From Legionella cincinnatiensis (GTDB lineage: Bacteria; Pseudomonadota; Gammaproteobacteria; Legionellales; Legionellaceae), in contig NZ_UGNX01000001.1 in the NCBI RefSeq assembly GCF_900452415.1, positions 1,798,001 through 1,862,000 on the forward strand: a stretch of 64,000 nucleotides of DNA, given 5' to 3'. The notes beneath the pieces were generated by a model. That model did not search any database. It was not told where the DNA came from and saw nothing but the letters and a program-made list of their open reading frames with translations. Shown here one piece after another: positions 39,312 through 49,318 of the stretch (its first letter is position 1; the number at the start of each line of letters is the position of its first letter). The position numbers and the translations under genes were made by a program.

Positions 39312-39317
39312 TATAAT
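39312..39317 (+). promoter_or_regulatory. probable -10 element of ndk
   Basis: A perfect TATAAT lies 35 bases before the ndk ATG. The -35 position has no strong match, so this rests on the -10 hexamer and its placement. Confidence 0.4.
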
Positions 39318-39351
39318 ATGGCACTTTAATCTAACCCCTATGGAGTGCATA

Positions 39352-39777
39352 ATGGCAAAAGAATTAACATTGTCAATTATTAAACCTGATGCAGTAGCTA
39401 AATCTGTAATTGGTCAAATTTATACACGTTTTGAAAATGCTGGTCTAAACATTATTGCAGCAAAAATGATGCAACTTTCTCGTGAGCAAGCAGAAAATTT
39501 TTATGACATTCATCGTGCACGACCATTTTTTAAAGATTTAGTTGAGTTCATGATTTCAGGTCCAGTAATGGTCCAAGTATTACAAGGCGAAGACGCTGTT
39601 TTGAAAAATAGAGAAATTATGGGTGCTACCAATCCTAAAGAAGCTGCACCTGGAACCATTCGTGCTGATTTTGCTGATAGTATTGATGCAAATGCAGTAC
39701 ATGGTTCGGATAGTTTAGAAAATGCCACTCGTGAAATTGCGTTCTTCTTTGAACCACATGAAGTTTGTGAAAGATAA
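39352..39777 (+). CDS. ndk: nucleoside diphosphate kinase
   Basis: Ndk moves the gamma-phosphate from ATP to other nucleoside diphosphates through a phosphohistidine. The 141-residue protein begins [20 protein letters not shown] and has [17 protein letters not shown] and the active-site [12 protein letters not shown] with its His. The ATG at 39352 follows GGAG by eight bases; an in-frame ATG at 39340 is rejected. ndk followed by rlmN-pilW-rodZ-hisS-yfgM-bamB-der is a classic gammaproteobacterial order. Confidence 0.97.
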   Translation: MAKELTLSIIKPDAVAKSVIGQIYTRFENAGLNIIAAKMMQLSREQAENFYDIHRARPFFKDLVEFMISGPVMVQVLQGEDAVLKNREIMGATNPKEAAPGTIRADFADSIDANAVHGSDSLENATREIAFFFEPHEVCER

Positions 39778-39810
39778 AAATTTTAAAGGCATTAAGTGAT
39801 TGTTGTAGAT

Positions 39811-39844
39811 TGTAGCCTAGGTGAGCGAAGCGGAGCCTGGGTTG
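39811..39844. repeat. short palindromic repeat of the GCCTRGG type
   Basis: GCCTAGG is followed by GAGCGAAGCGGAG and CCTGGGT, an imperfect palindrome around GCGAAGC. Elements of this form are scattered between genes in many gammaproteobacteria. I see one copy in the window, between ndk and rlmN. Confidence 0.45.
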
Positions 39845-39943
39845 TTACTTTGATTAAAGTCCTGAGATTTGCTCTTTTGTGCACTGGCTACATCATTCCT
39901 TAATCACATCCTTTACTTAGTGTCATTAAATTTGGAGCGAAAA

Positions 39944-41074
39944 TTGACTGCACAAAAAGTAAATCTTCTGAATTATAATTACCAACAAATGCGTGAGCTA
40001 TTGAGTAGCTGGGGTGAACAACCATATCGAGCTCAGCAAATAATACAGTGGATTCATCAAGCAGGCTTAACTGACTTCGCTAAAATGACTAACCTAGGAA
40101 AGGCGCTAAGAGAAAAGCTACTTCAATTATCCTACATTAAATTACCAGAAATAATTGCGTGTCAAAAATCTAATGACGGAACTCATAAATGGTTATTAAA
40201 GCTTGAATGCGGAAATTGTATTGAGACTGTATATATTCCCGAAACTAACCGAGGAACTTTATGTGTCTCCTCTCAAGTTGGATGCGCTTTAAATTGTTCT
40301 TTTTGTTCTACAGCGAAACAAGGTTTTAATCGAAATCTCACAACAGCCGAAATTATTGGACAGGTTTGGTTGGCAGTACGTGAACTATCACAAAGCCAAG
40401 GGAATCATGACAAAAGAGTCACAAATGTGGTGATGATGGGAATGGGGGAACCATTACTTAATTTTGATAATGTTGTTTCTGCAATGAATATTATGATGGA
40501 TGATTTTGCATATGGCTTATCAAAACGACGAGTTACTTTAAGTACTTCTGGGGTTTTACCTGATCTAGAGCGTTTAAGAGAGGTAAGTCCGGTCGCTTTA
40601 GCAGTTTCTCTTCATGCACCTAATGACGAATTGAGAAATGAACTTGTCCCAATTAATAAGAAATATCCATTAGCTCAATTAATGGCCTTGTGTAAAATTT
40701 ATTTTAAAAATGAACCAAGAAGGAAGGTAACTTTTGAATATGTGATGCTTAAAGGAGTAAACGATCAACCAGAGCACGCAACTCAATTAATTAAGTTATT
40801 ACGTAATATTCCTGCAAAAGTAAACTTAATTCCTTTTAATCCATTTCCAATGACACAATATGAGCGTTCTTCGCAAGAAGCAATCGATGCATTTAGGGAA
40901 AAATTGATGGCACATGGAATTAACACCATTACTCGTAAAACACGAGGTGATGATATTGATGCTGCATGTGGTCAGTTAGCGGGAGAGGTAAAGGATAGAA
41001 CAACCCGCTCTCAAAGATGGCAAAAATTAAATTTTATATCCAAGGCTGATCAAGAACAGCGTACGAGGGAATAA
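39944..41074 (+). CDS. rlmN: dual-specificity RNA methyltransferase RlmN
   Basis: RlmN is a radical-SAM enzyme that makes 2-methyladenosine at A2503 of 23S rRNA and A37 of some tRNAs. The 376-residue protein contains [18 protein letters not shown] (CxxxCxxC cluster site), [15 protein letters not shown], and the C-terminal catalytic Cys in [13 protein letters not shown]. The frame opens at 39869, but I place the start at TTG 39944: GGAG lies seven bases upstream and the N-terminal length then fits the family. Confidence 0.95.
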   Translation: MTAQKVNLLNYNYQQMRELLSSWGEQPYRAQQIIQWIHQAGLTDFAKMTNLGKALREKLLQLSYIKLPEIIACQKSNDGTHKWLLKLECGNCIETVYIPETNRGTLCVSSQVGCALNCSFCSTAKQGFNRNLTTAEIIGQVWLAVRELSQSQGNHDKRVTNVVMMGMGEPLLNFDNVVSAMNIMMDDFAYGLSKRRVTLSTSGVLPDLERLREVSPVALAVSLHAPNDELRNELVPINKKYPLAQLMALCKIYFKNEPRRKVTFEYVMLKGVNDQPEHATQLIKLLRNIPAKVNLIPFNPFPMTQYERSSQEAIDAFREKLMAHGINTITRKTRGDDIDAACGQLAGEVKDRTTRSQRWQKLNFISKADQEQRTRE

Positions 41075-41180
41075 AATTCAGAGATATGTAGAAGATTCAG
41101 AGCATTGGAAGCAAGATGAATTGCCAACAAACCTTATTATTTATGACAAATCATTTTTAATTTATCAGTAAGCGGTTATA

Positions 41181-41993
41181 ATGCCCAATCATTTTATAAT
41201 CTTAATGTGGAAGATTGTGTTAAAAAGGTTTTATTCCTTGTTGATTATGGTCTGCTTGTTGATGCAGGCATGTACTCATAATGAAGAAAGTGAAAAACAA
41301 AATTTAAAAAAGCCCGATCTTGGTAGGGCTGCATCATACAATGTTCAGCTGGGGTTAAGCTATTTAAAACAAGGCGACAGACCGCGAGCGAAAAAGAAAT
41401 TGCTTACTGCATTTGAGCAAGAGCCTGCGTCCCCTGATGTTAATTCAGCATTAGCTTATTATTTTGAACAAACTAAAGAATTGGATCAAGCAGAAAAATA
41501 CTATTTAAAGGCAATATCTCTAACCGGAAGCGGAGGGCCCCAGCTTAATAATTATGGTGCTTTTTTATGTCGCCAAGGTGATTATAAAAATGCTGAAAAA
41601 TACTTTTTAAAAGCAGTTAATGATTTACAATATATCCATACTGCTGGGGCTTATGAAAATGCAGGACTATGCGCATTATCTGTTCCTAATGATGAAAAGG
41701 CTCTGTTTTATTTCACCAAAGCATTGAATCAAGATCCCTCACGGAAGGTATCTTTTTATGAATTGTTGAAATTAGAAATTAAAACCGGAAAAGAGCAAGA
41801 TGCTTTTGCTTTAGTGCAGAATCATCCTGATTTAGTTTTAAATGACAAAATATTGTTATCTTTAGCTAAAGAAGTTTCTGATAAAGTGGGTCAGCATCAT
41901 ATCGCTGCAGAATATGAGCAAAGTATAAATAATTTGAATTCCCATATCGATAACAGTGGAGTAAATAATGAACACAATAACCACTCTGGATGA
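41181..41993 (+). CDS. pilW: type IV pilus biogenesis lipoprotein PilW/PilF
   Basis: This 270-residue protein has a lipoprotein signal ending LLMQACTH and several TPR units, for example AASYNVQLGLSYLKQGD, SALAYYFEQTKELDQAEKYY and GAFLCRQGDYKNAEKYFLKA. PilW/PilF proteins help the secretin PilQ assemble. Gene order between rlmN and rodZ supports the assignment. The first 8-12 residues are uncertain: ATG 41181, ATG 41205 or GTG 41217 are all possible. Its 3' end overlaps rodZ by 26 bases. Confidence 0.88.
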   Translation: MPNHFIILMWKIVLKRFYSLLIMVCLLMQACTHNEESEKQNLKKPDLGRAASYNVQLGLSYLKQGDRPRAKKKLLTAFEQEPASPDVNSALAYYFEQTKELDQAEKYYLKAISLTGSGGPQLNNYGAFLCRQGDYKNAEKYFLKAVNDLQYIHTAGAYENAGLCALSVPNDEKALFYFTKALNQDPSRKVSFYELLKLEIKTGKEQDAFALVQNHPDLVLNDKILLSLAKEVSDKVGQHHIAAEYEQSINNLNSHIDNSGVNNEHNNHSG

Positions 41994-42555
41994 AAATATG
42001 CTTGAAAATGATAAGAATCCAGGAGCGCACCTTGCCTCTATACGAGAACAAAAGGGTTATACTATCGAATATGTTGCTAATAAGCTTCATTTAAGAGCTC
42101 GTATCATTGAATTAATTGAAAATAACGAGTTTCATTTGTTGCCTGAACCTGTTTTTGTTAAAGGATATTTGCGTGCTTACGCCAAGTTATTAGGTACTTC
42201 TCCCGAGCCTTATTTAGCAATATTTAATAAACAGTACCTTGTTGAGAGAAAACCAGAACGTGCTTTATGGCAACAGAGTAAACGCGAATCACATAAAGCA
42301 GAACATATCATTCGTTGGTTTACTCTCTTATTTGCTTTGGGGGTTATTGTTGCTGTTGGTATTTGGTGGCAAAAAAATAGGGATAATCAACAGGTATTTT
42401 CGACAAATAGCACCACTACTCCTGCCGATTTATCGCTGAATCAACAAATACCAGTCAATAAAAATTTAGAGATTAAGTTAACTGATATATCTAAAATGCA
42501 ATCTTTACTCAATCCTAAACCAGAAATGTCTCCAATGGAGAAGAGAGGTGACTGA
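41968..42555 (+). CDS. rodZ: RodZ-like cytoskeletal membrane protein, short form
   Basis: The 195-residue protein has an N-terminal Cro/CI-type helix-turn-helix (LASIREQKGYTIEYVANKL, about residues 23-85), a basic stretch and one membrane helix (about 112-132). RodZ tethers MreB to the membrane through that HTH. The C-terminal periplasmic part is only about 60 residues, without the folded beta domain of E. coli RodZ (337 residues). It overlaps hisS by eight bases. GGAG precedes the ATG. Confidence 0.85.
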   Translation: MNTITTLDENMLENDKNPGAHLASIREQKGYTIEYVANKLHLRARIIELIENNEFHLLPEPVFVKGYLRAYAKLLGTSPEPYLAIFNKQYLVERKPERALWQQSKRESHKAEHIIRWFTLLFALGVIVAVGIWWQKNRDNQQVFSTNSTTTPADLSLNQQIPVNKNLEIKLTDISKMQSLLNPKPEMSPMEKRGD

Positions 42556-43825
42556 ACGAATTCAAGCAATCCGTGGAATGAATGACGTACTGCCTGAGGT
42601 AACTGTTCTATGGCGCGCTTTAGAGCAAGTGTTTATTCAGGTTCTCACTTGTTATGGTTATCAAGAAATTCGTTTTCCACTTGTTGAAAGTACGCAATTA
42701 TTTAAACGTACTATTGGGGAAGTCACGGATATCGTTGAAAAAGAAATGTATACTTTTAACGATCTAAATGGCGACAGTATTACCCTTAGACCAGAAGGAA
42801 CCGCAGGTTGTGTTCGTGCCTGCCTTGAGCACGGTCTTTTACATAATCAGCAACAAAAATTGTGGTATATGGGCCCCATGTTTCGTCATGAACGACCTCA
42901 GAAAGGCAGATATAGGCAGTTTAATCAACTTGGTGTCGAAGCATTTGGAATGTCAGGAGCAATGATTGAACTTGAGTTGATCTCTATTTGTCGGAAGTTC
43001 TGGGAGCAGCTGGGTTTTAGTGATTTAGTCCGATTGCAAGTAAATACTTTAGGTGAATTATCTGAGCGACATCACTATAAGAAAGTCTTGGTAGAATATT
43101 TGTTGGATCATAAAAGTCAATTGGATGAGGACAGTAAACGAAGGTTAGATCGAAATCCATTGCGGATTTTGGACAGTAAAAACCCTGAAATGCATCAGTT
43201 ATTAGCTAATGCCCCAAAATTAATTGACGTCTTAGGAGAGAATAGTCGTGCACATTTTCAGTCCTTTTGTGATGGCTTAGATGCATTAAAAATTTCTTAT
43301 GAAGTAAATCCAGTTTTAGTTCGTGGACTTGATTATTACGGGTATACAGTATTTGAATGGGTTACTGATAGATTAGGTAGCCAAGCAACTGTTTGTGCTG
43401 GAGGTCGTTACGATATACTCGTAGAACAATTAGGTGGTAATCCAACGCCCGCGGCTGGTTTTGCATTAGGTATAGAAAGAATTTATTTGCTTATGGAAAC
43501 TTTAAATCTATTAAAGCAAGAAGAGAAAAAAAATACGTTATATATTATTGCCACAAATGATCATGCTGTGGTTTGTGGGCTTAAGATTGCTGAATCAATT
43601 CGTAATGTATATCCTAAAGTCGAAGTATTGGTAAATACTGCAGGGGGAAGCTTTAAAAGCCAATTTAAAAAAGCAGATAAAAGTGGTGCACGCTTGGCTT
43701 TAATTTTGGGTGAAGATGAAATGCTCCAAGAACAAATTGGCATTAAAGATTTACGCAACGGAACAGATCAAATTACAGTAAATCAAAATATGCTTCATCA
43801 AGCTTTAAAAGATTATTTAGAATGA
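42548..43825 (+). CDS. hisS: histidyl-tRNA synthetase
   Basis: HisRS charges tRNA-His. The 425-residue class II synthetase has IQAIRGMNDVLP at the start, motif 2 in WYMGPMFRHERPQKGRYRQF, the histidine-specific VRGLDYYGYTVFEW and motif 3 AAGFALGIERIYLL. The start is GTG inside the rodZ 3' end, with a purine-rich GGAGAAGAGA upstream. ispG, which often sits between rodZ and hisS, is absent. Confidence 0.97.
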   Translation: MTERIQAIRGMNDVLPEVTVLWRALEQVFIQVLTCYGYQEIRFPLVESTQLFKRTIGEVTDIVEKEMYTFNDLNGDSITLRPEGTAGCVRACLEHGLLHNQQQKLWYMGPMFRHERPQKGRYRQFNQLGVEAFGMSGAMIELELISICRKFWEQLGFSDLVRLQVNTLGELSERHHYKKVLVEYLLDHKSQLDEDSKRRLDRNPLRILDSKNPEMHQLLANAPKLIDVLGENSRAHFQSFCDGLDALKISYEVNPVLVRGLDYYGYTVFEWVTDRLGSQATVCAGGRYDILVEQLGGNPTPAAGFALGIERIYLLMETLNLLKQEEKKNTLYIIATNDHAVVCGLKIAESIRNVYPKVEVLVNTAGGSFKSQFKKADKSGARLALILGEDEMLQEQIGIKDLRNGTDQITVNQNMLHQALKDYLE

Positions 43826-43840
43826 GGGTGGGAGAGTACT

Positions 43841-44515
43841 ATGTCAGTGTATATGACTGAAGAGGAACAATTAGAATCAATAAAAAAATGGTGGAAGCAA
43901 TACGGTAATCTAATTACTATTGTATTATCGCTAATACTCTTTAGTGTTGCTGGATATCGGTATTTGCATTGGCATCAAGATAAATTGACCCAACAAGCTT
44001 CAATTGCATATGAGCATATGATGGTTGCTCTTTCAAATCATAATATTAAAGCAGTAAGATCTTATGCTAATGAATTAATCCATGAACATAGTGGATCGGT
44101 TTATGCAGATGCCGCTCATATGACTCTCGCCAAGATTTATGTATCCAAAAATAAATTAGACAAGGCTACAGAGGAGTTACAAAGTGTCGCTTCTAATAGC
44201 CAAATACTTGCTTTAAAACAAATAGCAAAAATTCGTATAGCACGTATCTATGCGGCAGAAAAATCTTATACTAATGCATTAAAAGAGCTTAGCAGTATTG
44301 ATGATAATACCTATTTACCCGTTATTAATGAATTGAAGGGGGATATTTATGGGGCAACAGGTCAATATCAAGAGGCCATGAATTCTTATAAACTAGCATT
44401 AGATGAAGTAAAAACAAATGGAATGGGTAACTTATTTTTGGAAATGAAAACGAATGAGATAGCAAGTAAGTCGCATTCAATGATTTCAGGAGAGAAAAAA
44501 GTACAGTCTGCATAG
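43841..44515 (+). CDS. yfgM: YfgM-like membrane-anchored TPR protein
   Basis: This 224-residue protein has a short cytosolic N-terminus (YMTEEEQLESIKKWWKQYG), one membrane helix at about residues 24-42 and a periplasmic TPR domain. That is the YfgM plan; in E. coli YfgM associates with the SecYEG translocon and PpiD. Its place after hisS and before bamB-der is standard. It begins 15 bases after hisS. Confidence 0.9.
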   Translation: MSVYMTEEEQLESIKKWWKQYGNLITIVLSLILFSVAGYRYLHWHQDKLTQQASIAYEHMMVALSNHNIKAVRSYANELIHEHSGSVYADAAHMTLAKIYVSKNKLDKATEELQSVASNSQILALKQIAKIRIARIYAAEKSYTNALKELSSIDDNTYLPVINELKGDIYGATGQYQEAMNSYKLALDEVKTNGMGNLFLEMKTNEIASKSHSMISGEKKVQSA

Positions 44516-44823
44516 TGAGTCATTGTAAATGGATTTGATAAAATTTATATCGGGGATTCTGTATGATTTTGCTAATCCGTAATTCGATGGAAAGAAGCAT
44601 CCTTTGATTCCCGGGCTTACTCTGTCTGTAGTTAAAAATCTTGGAGAAAATCAGATTTGAGGGCAGGTTGGATGAAAATAATCTTAGAAAGATCGTTATG
44701 TAAGTATTTTCATCCAAAGAGATACTAAATATGACTTTTTGGTGAGCTATTAAAAAAATTTAGAGCATCATTAAGCGATGGAATTTAATAAATTTGGGCA
44801 GTACAAATTGAGGTTTTATTTTC
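44516..44823. other. intergenic region with a perfect 13-base inverted repeat
   Basis: This 308-base gap breaks the usual tight yfgM-bamB linkage. No ORF is credible. TTGGATGAAAATA at 44668-44680 is exactly inverted at 44705-44717 with a 24-base spacer, about 107 bases ahead of bamB. It may be a terminator for the upstream operon without a T-run, an operator, or a small RNA stem. Confidence 0.5.
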
Positions 44824-45978
44824 ATGAAAATTAAATTTTTTATTTTACTTTTCCTTATTATAGCGCAAGGGTGCTCTAAGCTTGATGATTATATGTTAGG
44901 TAAAGACAATACCCCCAAGCCTAAAGAGCTTAAAGAAATTCAAGATAAAGTTAAAGTGACTACAAAATGGACTGTTCCTGTAGGGAAAGTGTCTAAAAAT
45001 AAAGAATACTTAAGACTCAAACCTGTAGTTCAGGGCGCCACTATATACATTGCAGATGCGAGTGGACTTGTTCAGGCAGTGAACAAAAGTAACGGTAAAA
45101 TAAAATGGACCACGCCCCTTAAACATGGTTTAGTGAGTGGTCCTACCATTGCAAATGGATACATTGCTGTAGGTACAAGCAACTCTTCAGTTGTTGTATT
45201 AAATCAGAATAATGGTAAAAAATTATGGCAGGCTAAGGTTTCCGGCGAAATTTTATCTCCACCTGTCATTGTGCACCGGAAAGTAATCGTTAAAACAATT
45301 GATGGCAAGGTATACTCATTTAATGTTGCAGATGGTAAACAATTATGGACAGCAGAACATGGTTCACCCAGTTTGATTCTCAAAGCAAGCTCATCTCCAA
45401 TAGTAGTGGGAAATTTGCTGCTAATTGGTTTTTCTGATGGGAAATTAGATGCACTTGATATAGATACAGGTCGTGTTATCTGGCAACGAAGTATTGTTTA
45501 TGCTGCTGGATCAAGCGATGTAGAGCGTTTGGTAGATATAGATGCAGATCCAATAGTTGAAAATAATGTGGTTTATTTGGCAACTTATCAAGGTTTTATT
45601 GGTGCATTGTCACTTTCTGATGGACAATTTCTTTGGAAAAAACCAGGCTCTGTTTACAAGAATATGGTTTTAAGTGGAAATACTTTATATGTTACTGATA
45701 GCCATGATGTAATATGGTCACTTGATAAACACAGTGGTCGAGTAAATTGGAAGCAAACTGCTTTAAAAGCAAGGATATTGACTGAACCTACTTTCATTAA
45801 TAATGATATTGTTGTAGGTGATAAAACGGGATACCTCCATTTTCTAGACTCACAAACAGGTGAAGTACTAGCTCGCGCAAAAATTTCGGGAGGAATAAGT
45901 ATTTCTCCAACTGTAATAGGAAGCAAGTTATACGTATTAACGGACAATGGAATGCTTAATCAATTATCTGTGAGTTAA
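44824..45978 (+). CDS. bamB: outer-membrane assembly lipoprotein BamB
   Basis: BamB is a periplasm-facing lipoprotein of the BAM complex that inserts beta-barrel proteins. The 384-residue protein has a lipobox (IIAQGC, Cys at about residue 18) and an eight-bladed PQQ-like propeller with repeated units such as [26 protein letters not shown] and [13 protein letters not shown]. It ends two bases before der, its usual partner. Confidence 0.95.
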   Translation: MKIKFFILLFLIIAQGCSKLDDYMLGKDNTPKPKELKEIQDKVKVTTKWTVPVGKVSKNKEYLRLKPVVQGATIYIADASGLVQAVNKSNGKIKWTTPLKHGLVSGPTIANGYIAVGTSNSSVVVLNQNNGKKLWQAKVSGEILSPPVIVHRKVIVKTIDGKVYSFNVADGKQLWTAEHGSPSLILKASSSPIVVGNLLLIGFSDGKLDALDIDTGRVIWQRSIVYAAGSSDVERLVDIDADPIVENNVVYLATYQGFIGALSLSDGQFLWKKPGSVYKNMVLSGNTLYVTDSHDVIWSLDKHSGRVNWKQTALKARILTEPTFINNDIVVGDKTGYLHFLDSQTGEVLARAKISGGISISPTVIGSKLYVLTDNGMLNQLSVS

Positions 45979-45980
45979 AC

Positions 45981-47381
45981 ATGATCCCTGTGATTGCACT
46001 TGTTGGACGTCCTAATGTTGGTAAGTCTACTTTATTTAATAAATTGACAAAAACACAAGATGCTCTTGTTGCAGATTATCCTGGCTTAACTCGTGACAGA
46101 CAATATGGCCAAGCGCAACATGATGGTAAGCATTATATTGTTGTTGACACTGGTGGTATTGGCGTCGACGATATTGCTGTTGATGGTTTAATGTCGAAAC
46201 AATCTGAAATAGCATTGAATGAAGCTGATATTGTATTGTTTTTAGTTGATGGACGCGCTGGTTTAACAGGTATTGATGAAAAAATCGCAAACAATTTACG
46301 AAAATTAAATAAAAAAGTTCACCTTGTAGTTAATAAAACTGAAGGTTTAGATGATGATATTGCGTGTGCTGATTTTCAATCTTTAGGGATTGCAAGCGTT
46401 CACTCCATTTCTTCATCTCATGGTAGTGGTATACGATCTTTATTGGATGATATTTTATCACCCCTTGCCCCACAATGTGAAAAAGTTGAAGAGGATCATG
46501 CGATTAAAATTGCGTTTGCTGGTCGGCCTAATGTTGGAAAATCAACTTTGATTAATCGAATTTTAGGCGAGGAAAGAGTCGTTGTTTATGATATGCCTGG
46601 AACTACCAGAGATAGTATTGCCATTCCTTTTGTCAGGGACAGTCAAAAGTATGTTTTAATTGATACCGCAGGGGTGCGCAGAAAATCTCGAATAGATGAA
46701 AAAATTGAAAAATTTTCAGTGATTAAAACACTAAAGGCAATTGAAGAGTCCAACGTATGTTTACAACTTTTGGATGCTAATGAAGGAATTACTGATCAAG
46801 ATATGAACCTGCTTGGTTATATTATTGAATCGGGTAAAGCGTTAGTGATTGCTGTGAACAAATGGGATGGATTGGACGAAGAGCATAAAGAAAAAATAAA
46901 AAGTGACTTATCAAGAAGATTACACTTTGCGAATTTTGCAAAAATCAGATTTATTTCAGCCTTACATGGTAGTGGGGTAGGAAATCTGTTTAAAGATATT
47001 AATGAAGCTTATACTTCTGCAACCCAATCTTTTTCTACACCAAGATTAACCCGTTTACTTCAAGACCTCAGTACAAAACATACTCCTCCATGTGTGAATG
47101 GACGCAGGATTAAGTTGCGTTATGCCCATCTTGGTGGTCATAATCCACCAGTTATTGTCATTCATGGAAACCAATTAGCTGACTTGCCTGATAGCTATAA
47201 ACGTTATCTCAATAATGAATTTATTAAGCATCTTGGATTAGTTGGAACCCCTTTGAAACTCGAATTTAAAGGAGGAGTGAATCCTTTTGCTGATAAGAAA
47301 AATAAGTTATCACAACGACAAGTTAATAAAAAAAGAAGATTAATGAGTCATGTGAAAAAAAATGTCAAAAAAAAGAAATAG
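45981..47381 (+). CDS. der: ribosome-assembly GTPase Der
   Basis: Der (EngA) is a tandem GTPase needed for 50S subunit maturation. The 466-residue protein has two G domains, each with [10 protein letters not shown]-loops, switch elements ([10 protein letters not shown] and [10 protein letters not shown]), NKTE and NKWD specificity motifs, and a C-terminal KH-like domain with [12 protein letters not shown]. The C-terminus is very basic, ending in a Lys run. Confidence 0.97.
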   Translation: MIPVIALVGRPNVGKSTLFNKLTKTQDALVADYPGLTRDRQYGQAQHDGKHYIVVDTGGIGVDDIAVDGLMSKQSEIALNEADIVLFLVDGRAGLTGIDEKIANNLRKLNKKVHLVVNKTEGLDDDIACADFQSLGIASVHSISSSHGSGIRSLLDDILSPLAPQCEKVEEDHAIKIAFAGRPNVGKSTLINRILGEERVVVYDMPGTTRDSIAIPFVRDSQKYVLIDTAGVRRKSRIDEKIEKFSVIKTLKAIEESNVCLQLLDANEGITDQDMNLLGYIIESGKALVIAVNKWDGLDEEHKEKIKSDLSRRLHFANFAKIRFISALHGSGVGNLFKDINEAYTSATQSFSTPRLTRLLQDLSTKHTPPCVNGRRIKLRYAHLGGHNPPVIVIHGNQLADLPDSYKRYLNNEFIKHLGLVGTPLKLEFKGGVNPFADKKNKLSQRQVNKKRRLMSHVKKNVKKKK

Positions 47382-47594
47382 ATTACATTCAAAAGGACTA
47401 TCTATTTTGGTTCAATATTGATTGAGTTAGGTTGGGTAATTAAGTAACCTTGCTCATTAACTTAAATCAGTCTAATCTTTGAATTAGATAACAAATTTAT
47501 TATTTATTAAATCTATAGAGCTTAAATAGAGCGGGCATATATTTTTAGATAGCCGTAAATGAACTTAGTTTTCTGCCTTCAGAAGGAGAAGCTT

Positions 47595-48044
47595 ATGGAT
47601 AACCCCATCTCTGAAAATCTGGAATTATATAATTTCATGAAAGAATTAGATTTATTCAAGATGCTCAATAAGAACGCTCTTTGGCCTTTAGTTAACTTGG
47701 CAACACTTCGTCATTTTGAACCGAATGAATTGATTATCGCTGAAAATAGTAATCCGACAGGCATCTTTGTCGTCTATAAGGGTACAGCTCAAGTCTTTAA
47801 AACGTTACACGATGGTAGTGAATTAGTAATTACTCAATTAGAGCGTGGGCAAATTATTGGCGAAATTTCTGTAATTGATAAGCTCAAAACCACTGCCTCA
47901 GTGAAAGCATTAGGAAATGTAGAGTGTATTTTTATTTCAGAATGGGATTTTACCACTCAAATACATGCTTATCCTGCTATTGGTCTTCAGCTTCTTCCTG
48001 TGCTGACTCATCGAATTCGTATTATGTATGAGAAAATAAAATGA
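47595..48044 (+). CDS. cyclic nucleotide-binding-domain protein of the peptide export operon
   Basis: The product (149 residues from the ATG at 47595, preceded by AAGGAGAA) is essentially one cNMP-binding fold: FEPNELIIAENSNPTGIFVVYKG, then LERGQIIGEISVIDK, the phosphate-binding cassette region, and a closing helix. The usual PBC has Gly-Glu-x-Ala/Ser, present as GEIS, but the Arg that binds the cyclic phosphate is not obvious: LKTTASVKA occupies that place. There is no DNA-binding helix-turn-helix. It overlaps the adaptor gene by four bases (ATGA). In NHLM loci such domains occur fused or next to exporters, so it may gate or place the transporter rather than regulate transcription. Confidence 0.7.
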   Translation: MDNPISENLELYNFMKELDLFKMLNKNALWPLVNLATLRHFEPNELIIAENSNPTGIFVVYKGTAQVFKTLHDGSELVITQLERGQIIGEISVIDKLKTTASVKALGNVECIFISEWDFTTQIHAYPAIGLQLLPVLTHRIRIMYEKIK

Positions 48045-49318
48045 AAGAGTCAGATCTCTATCGTAAGCAGGCAGTAGAGTCATTTTATGAGCGCGAAGAT
48101 TTCCAGCAAACCATTCGAATTATTACCCCTAAGTCATGGGTTTATTTAATCATTTTTTTTATGTTAATCGTAGCTGGCGTGCTATGGTTGATTTTTGGTC
48201 AAATTTCTACTTTAGTTGAGGGGCAGGGAATAATTTTTGCAAAAAATGCGGAAATTATTAATGTGATGTCACCTATTTCTGGGGGTTATGTAAAACAACT
48301 ATGGGTTCGTCCTGGAGTTAAAGTAAAAAGGGGGCAATTACTCGCTACTTTAGTGAATCCCAATATGAATAGTGAAGCTAAAGAATTAAATAATTATATA
48401 GAGCAACAGAAAATTAAATTGGCTGAGCTGACAAAAACTGCAAAATCCGAAATCGATATTCGCTTAAAACAAATTCAAGATTCTGTTACTCACGCCCAAA
48501 CAATTAATGACAGTTTACAAGAAAAAAAGAATCGTCTTGAAGCTTTATTAAAAATTCAGGAAGCTGCTTTTAAAAAGGGAATTTTATCGCGTTTGGAGTT
48601 AACGGACATACAAGTTGCTTACTATGATTCGAAAGAACAAATTACTAAAAATGAGAATACGCTTATCGAATTGAATCAAGAAAAAAATGATTATATTGAA
48701 TCTTGGAATACAAAAATTCGTGATTTACAGGAGAAATTGGCGCAATCACAATTTAATTTAAAAAAACTTATGGAAAACATTAAATTAACTGAAACTGTTT
48801 TGAGCCCAGAAGATGGAATCATTTCGAATGAGTATGTAAAACCCGGTGATTTTTTAACTGAAAAACAAACGCTCCTTAATATCATTACCCACAATAAAGA
48901 TTTAGAGGTTATTGCCTTTTTCAATGCCGATGTTGGCAAAAAAATTGTTGTTGGCATGCAATCTAAAGTCTTCCCTAAACATGTCAATGTGCTTGAGTAT
49001 GGTGGAATAGTTGGCAAAGTAACTTTTGTGAGCGAGTTACCTATAACTCCAGAAGGTCTTGAAAGTATATTAGAAAATCAAAAAATGGCTGATGTATTTG
49101 AACAAAACGGTCCTGTTTTTAAAGTAAAAATAGAACTAGATCATTCGCCAGATACTCCAACAGGCTATCGTTGGACTACCTCATCCGGCCCTAAAGAAAA
49201 GCTCTCAATTGGTACTGTGACGAAGGTGGAAATTGTTGTTAAAAAAGAACATCCTCTTTCTATAATTTTGCCAATTTTAAAATCGGCAAAAAACTGGGTA
49301 ACGAATAAAAATGATTAA
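48041..49318 (+). CDS. HlyD-type membrane fusion protein, NHLM bacteriocin family
   Basis: This 425-residue adaptor has one N-terminal membrane helix (about residues 31-52), a lipoyl/biotinyl half-motif VMSPISGGYVKQLWVRPGVK, a long coiled coil (about 120-250) and the second half VLSPEDGIISNEYVKPGDF. It fits the periplasmic adaptors linked with NHLM (nitrile-hydratase-leader-type microcin) exporters. It would bridge the ABC transporters to the outer membrane; no TolC homologue is in the window. It overlaps the next gene by eight bases. Confidence 0.85.
   Translation: MKESDLYRKQAVESFYEREDFQQTIRIITPKSWVYLIIFFMLIVAGVLWLIFGQISTLVEGQGIIFAKNAEIINVMSPISGGYVKQLWVRPGVKVKRGQLLATLVNPNMNSEAKELNNYIEQQKIKLAELTKTAKSEIDIRLKQIQDSVTHAQTINDSLQEKKNRLEALLKIQEAAFKKGILSRLELTDIQVAYYDSKEQITKNENTLIELNQEKNDYIESWNTKIRDLQEKLAQSQFNLKKLMENIKLTETVLSPEDGIISNEYVKPGDFLTEKQTLLNIITHNKDLEVIAFFNADVGKKIVVGMQSKVFPKHVNVLEYGGIVGKVTFVSELPITPEGLESILENQKMADVFEQNGPVFKVKIELDHSPDTPTGYRWTTSSGPKEKLSIGTVTKVEIVVKKEHPLSIILPILKSAKNWVTNKND

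Noticed and set aside
44520-44717. 65-codon open frame on the minus strand in the yfgM-bamB gap
   Set aside because: No ribosome site or family motif; its start lies in the inverted repeat.
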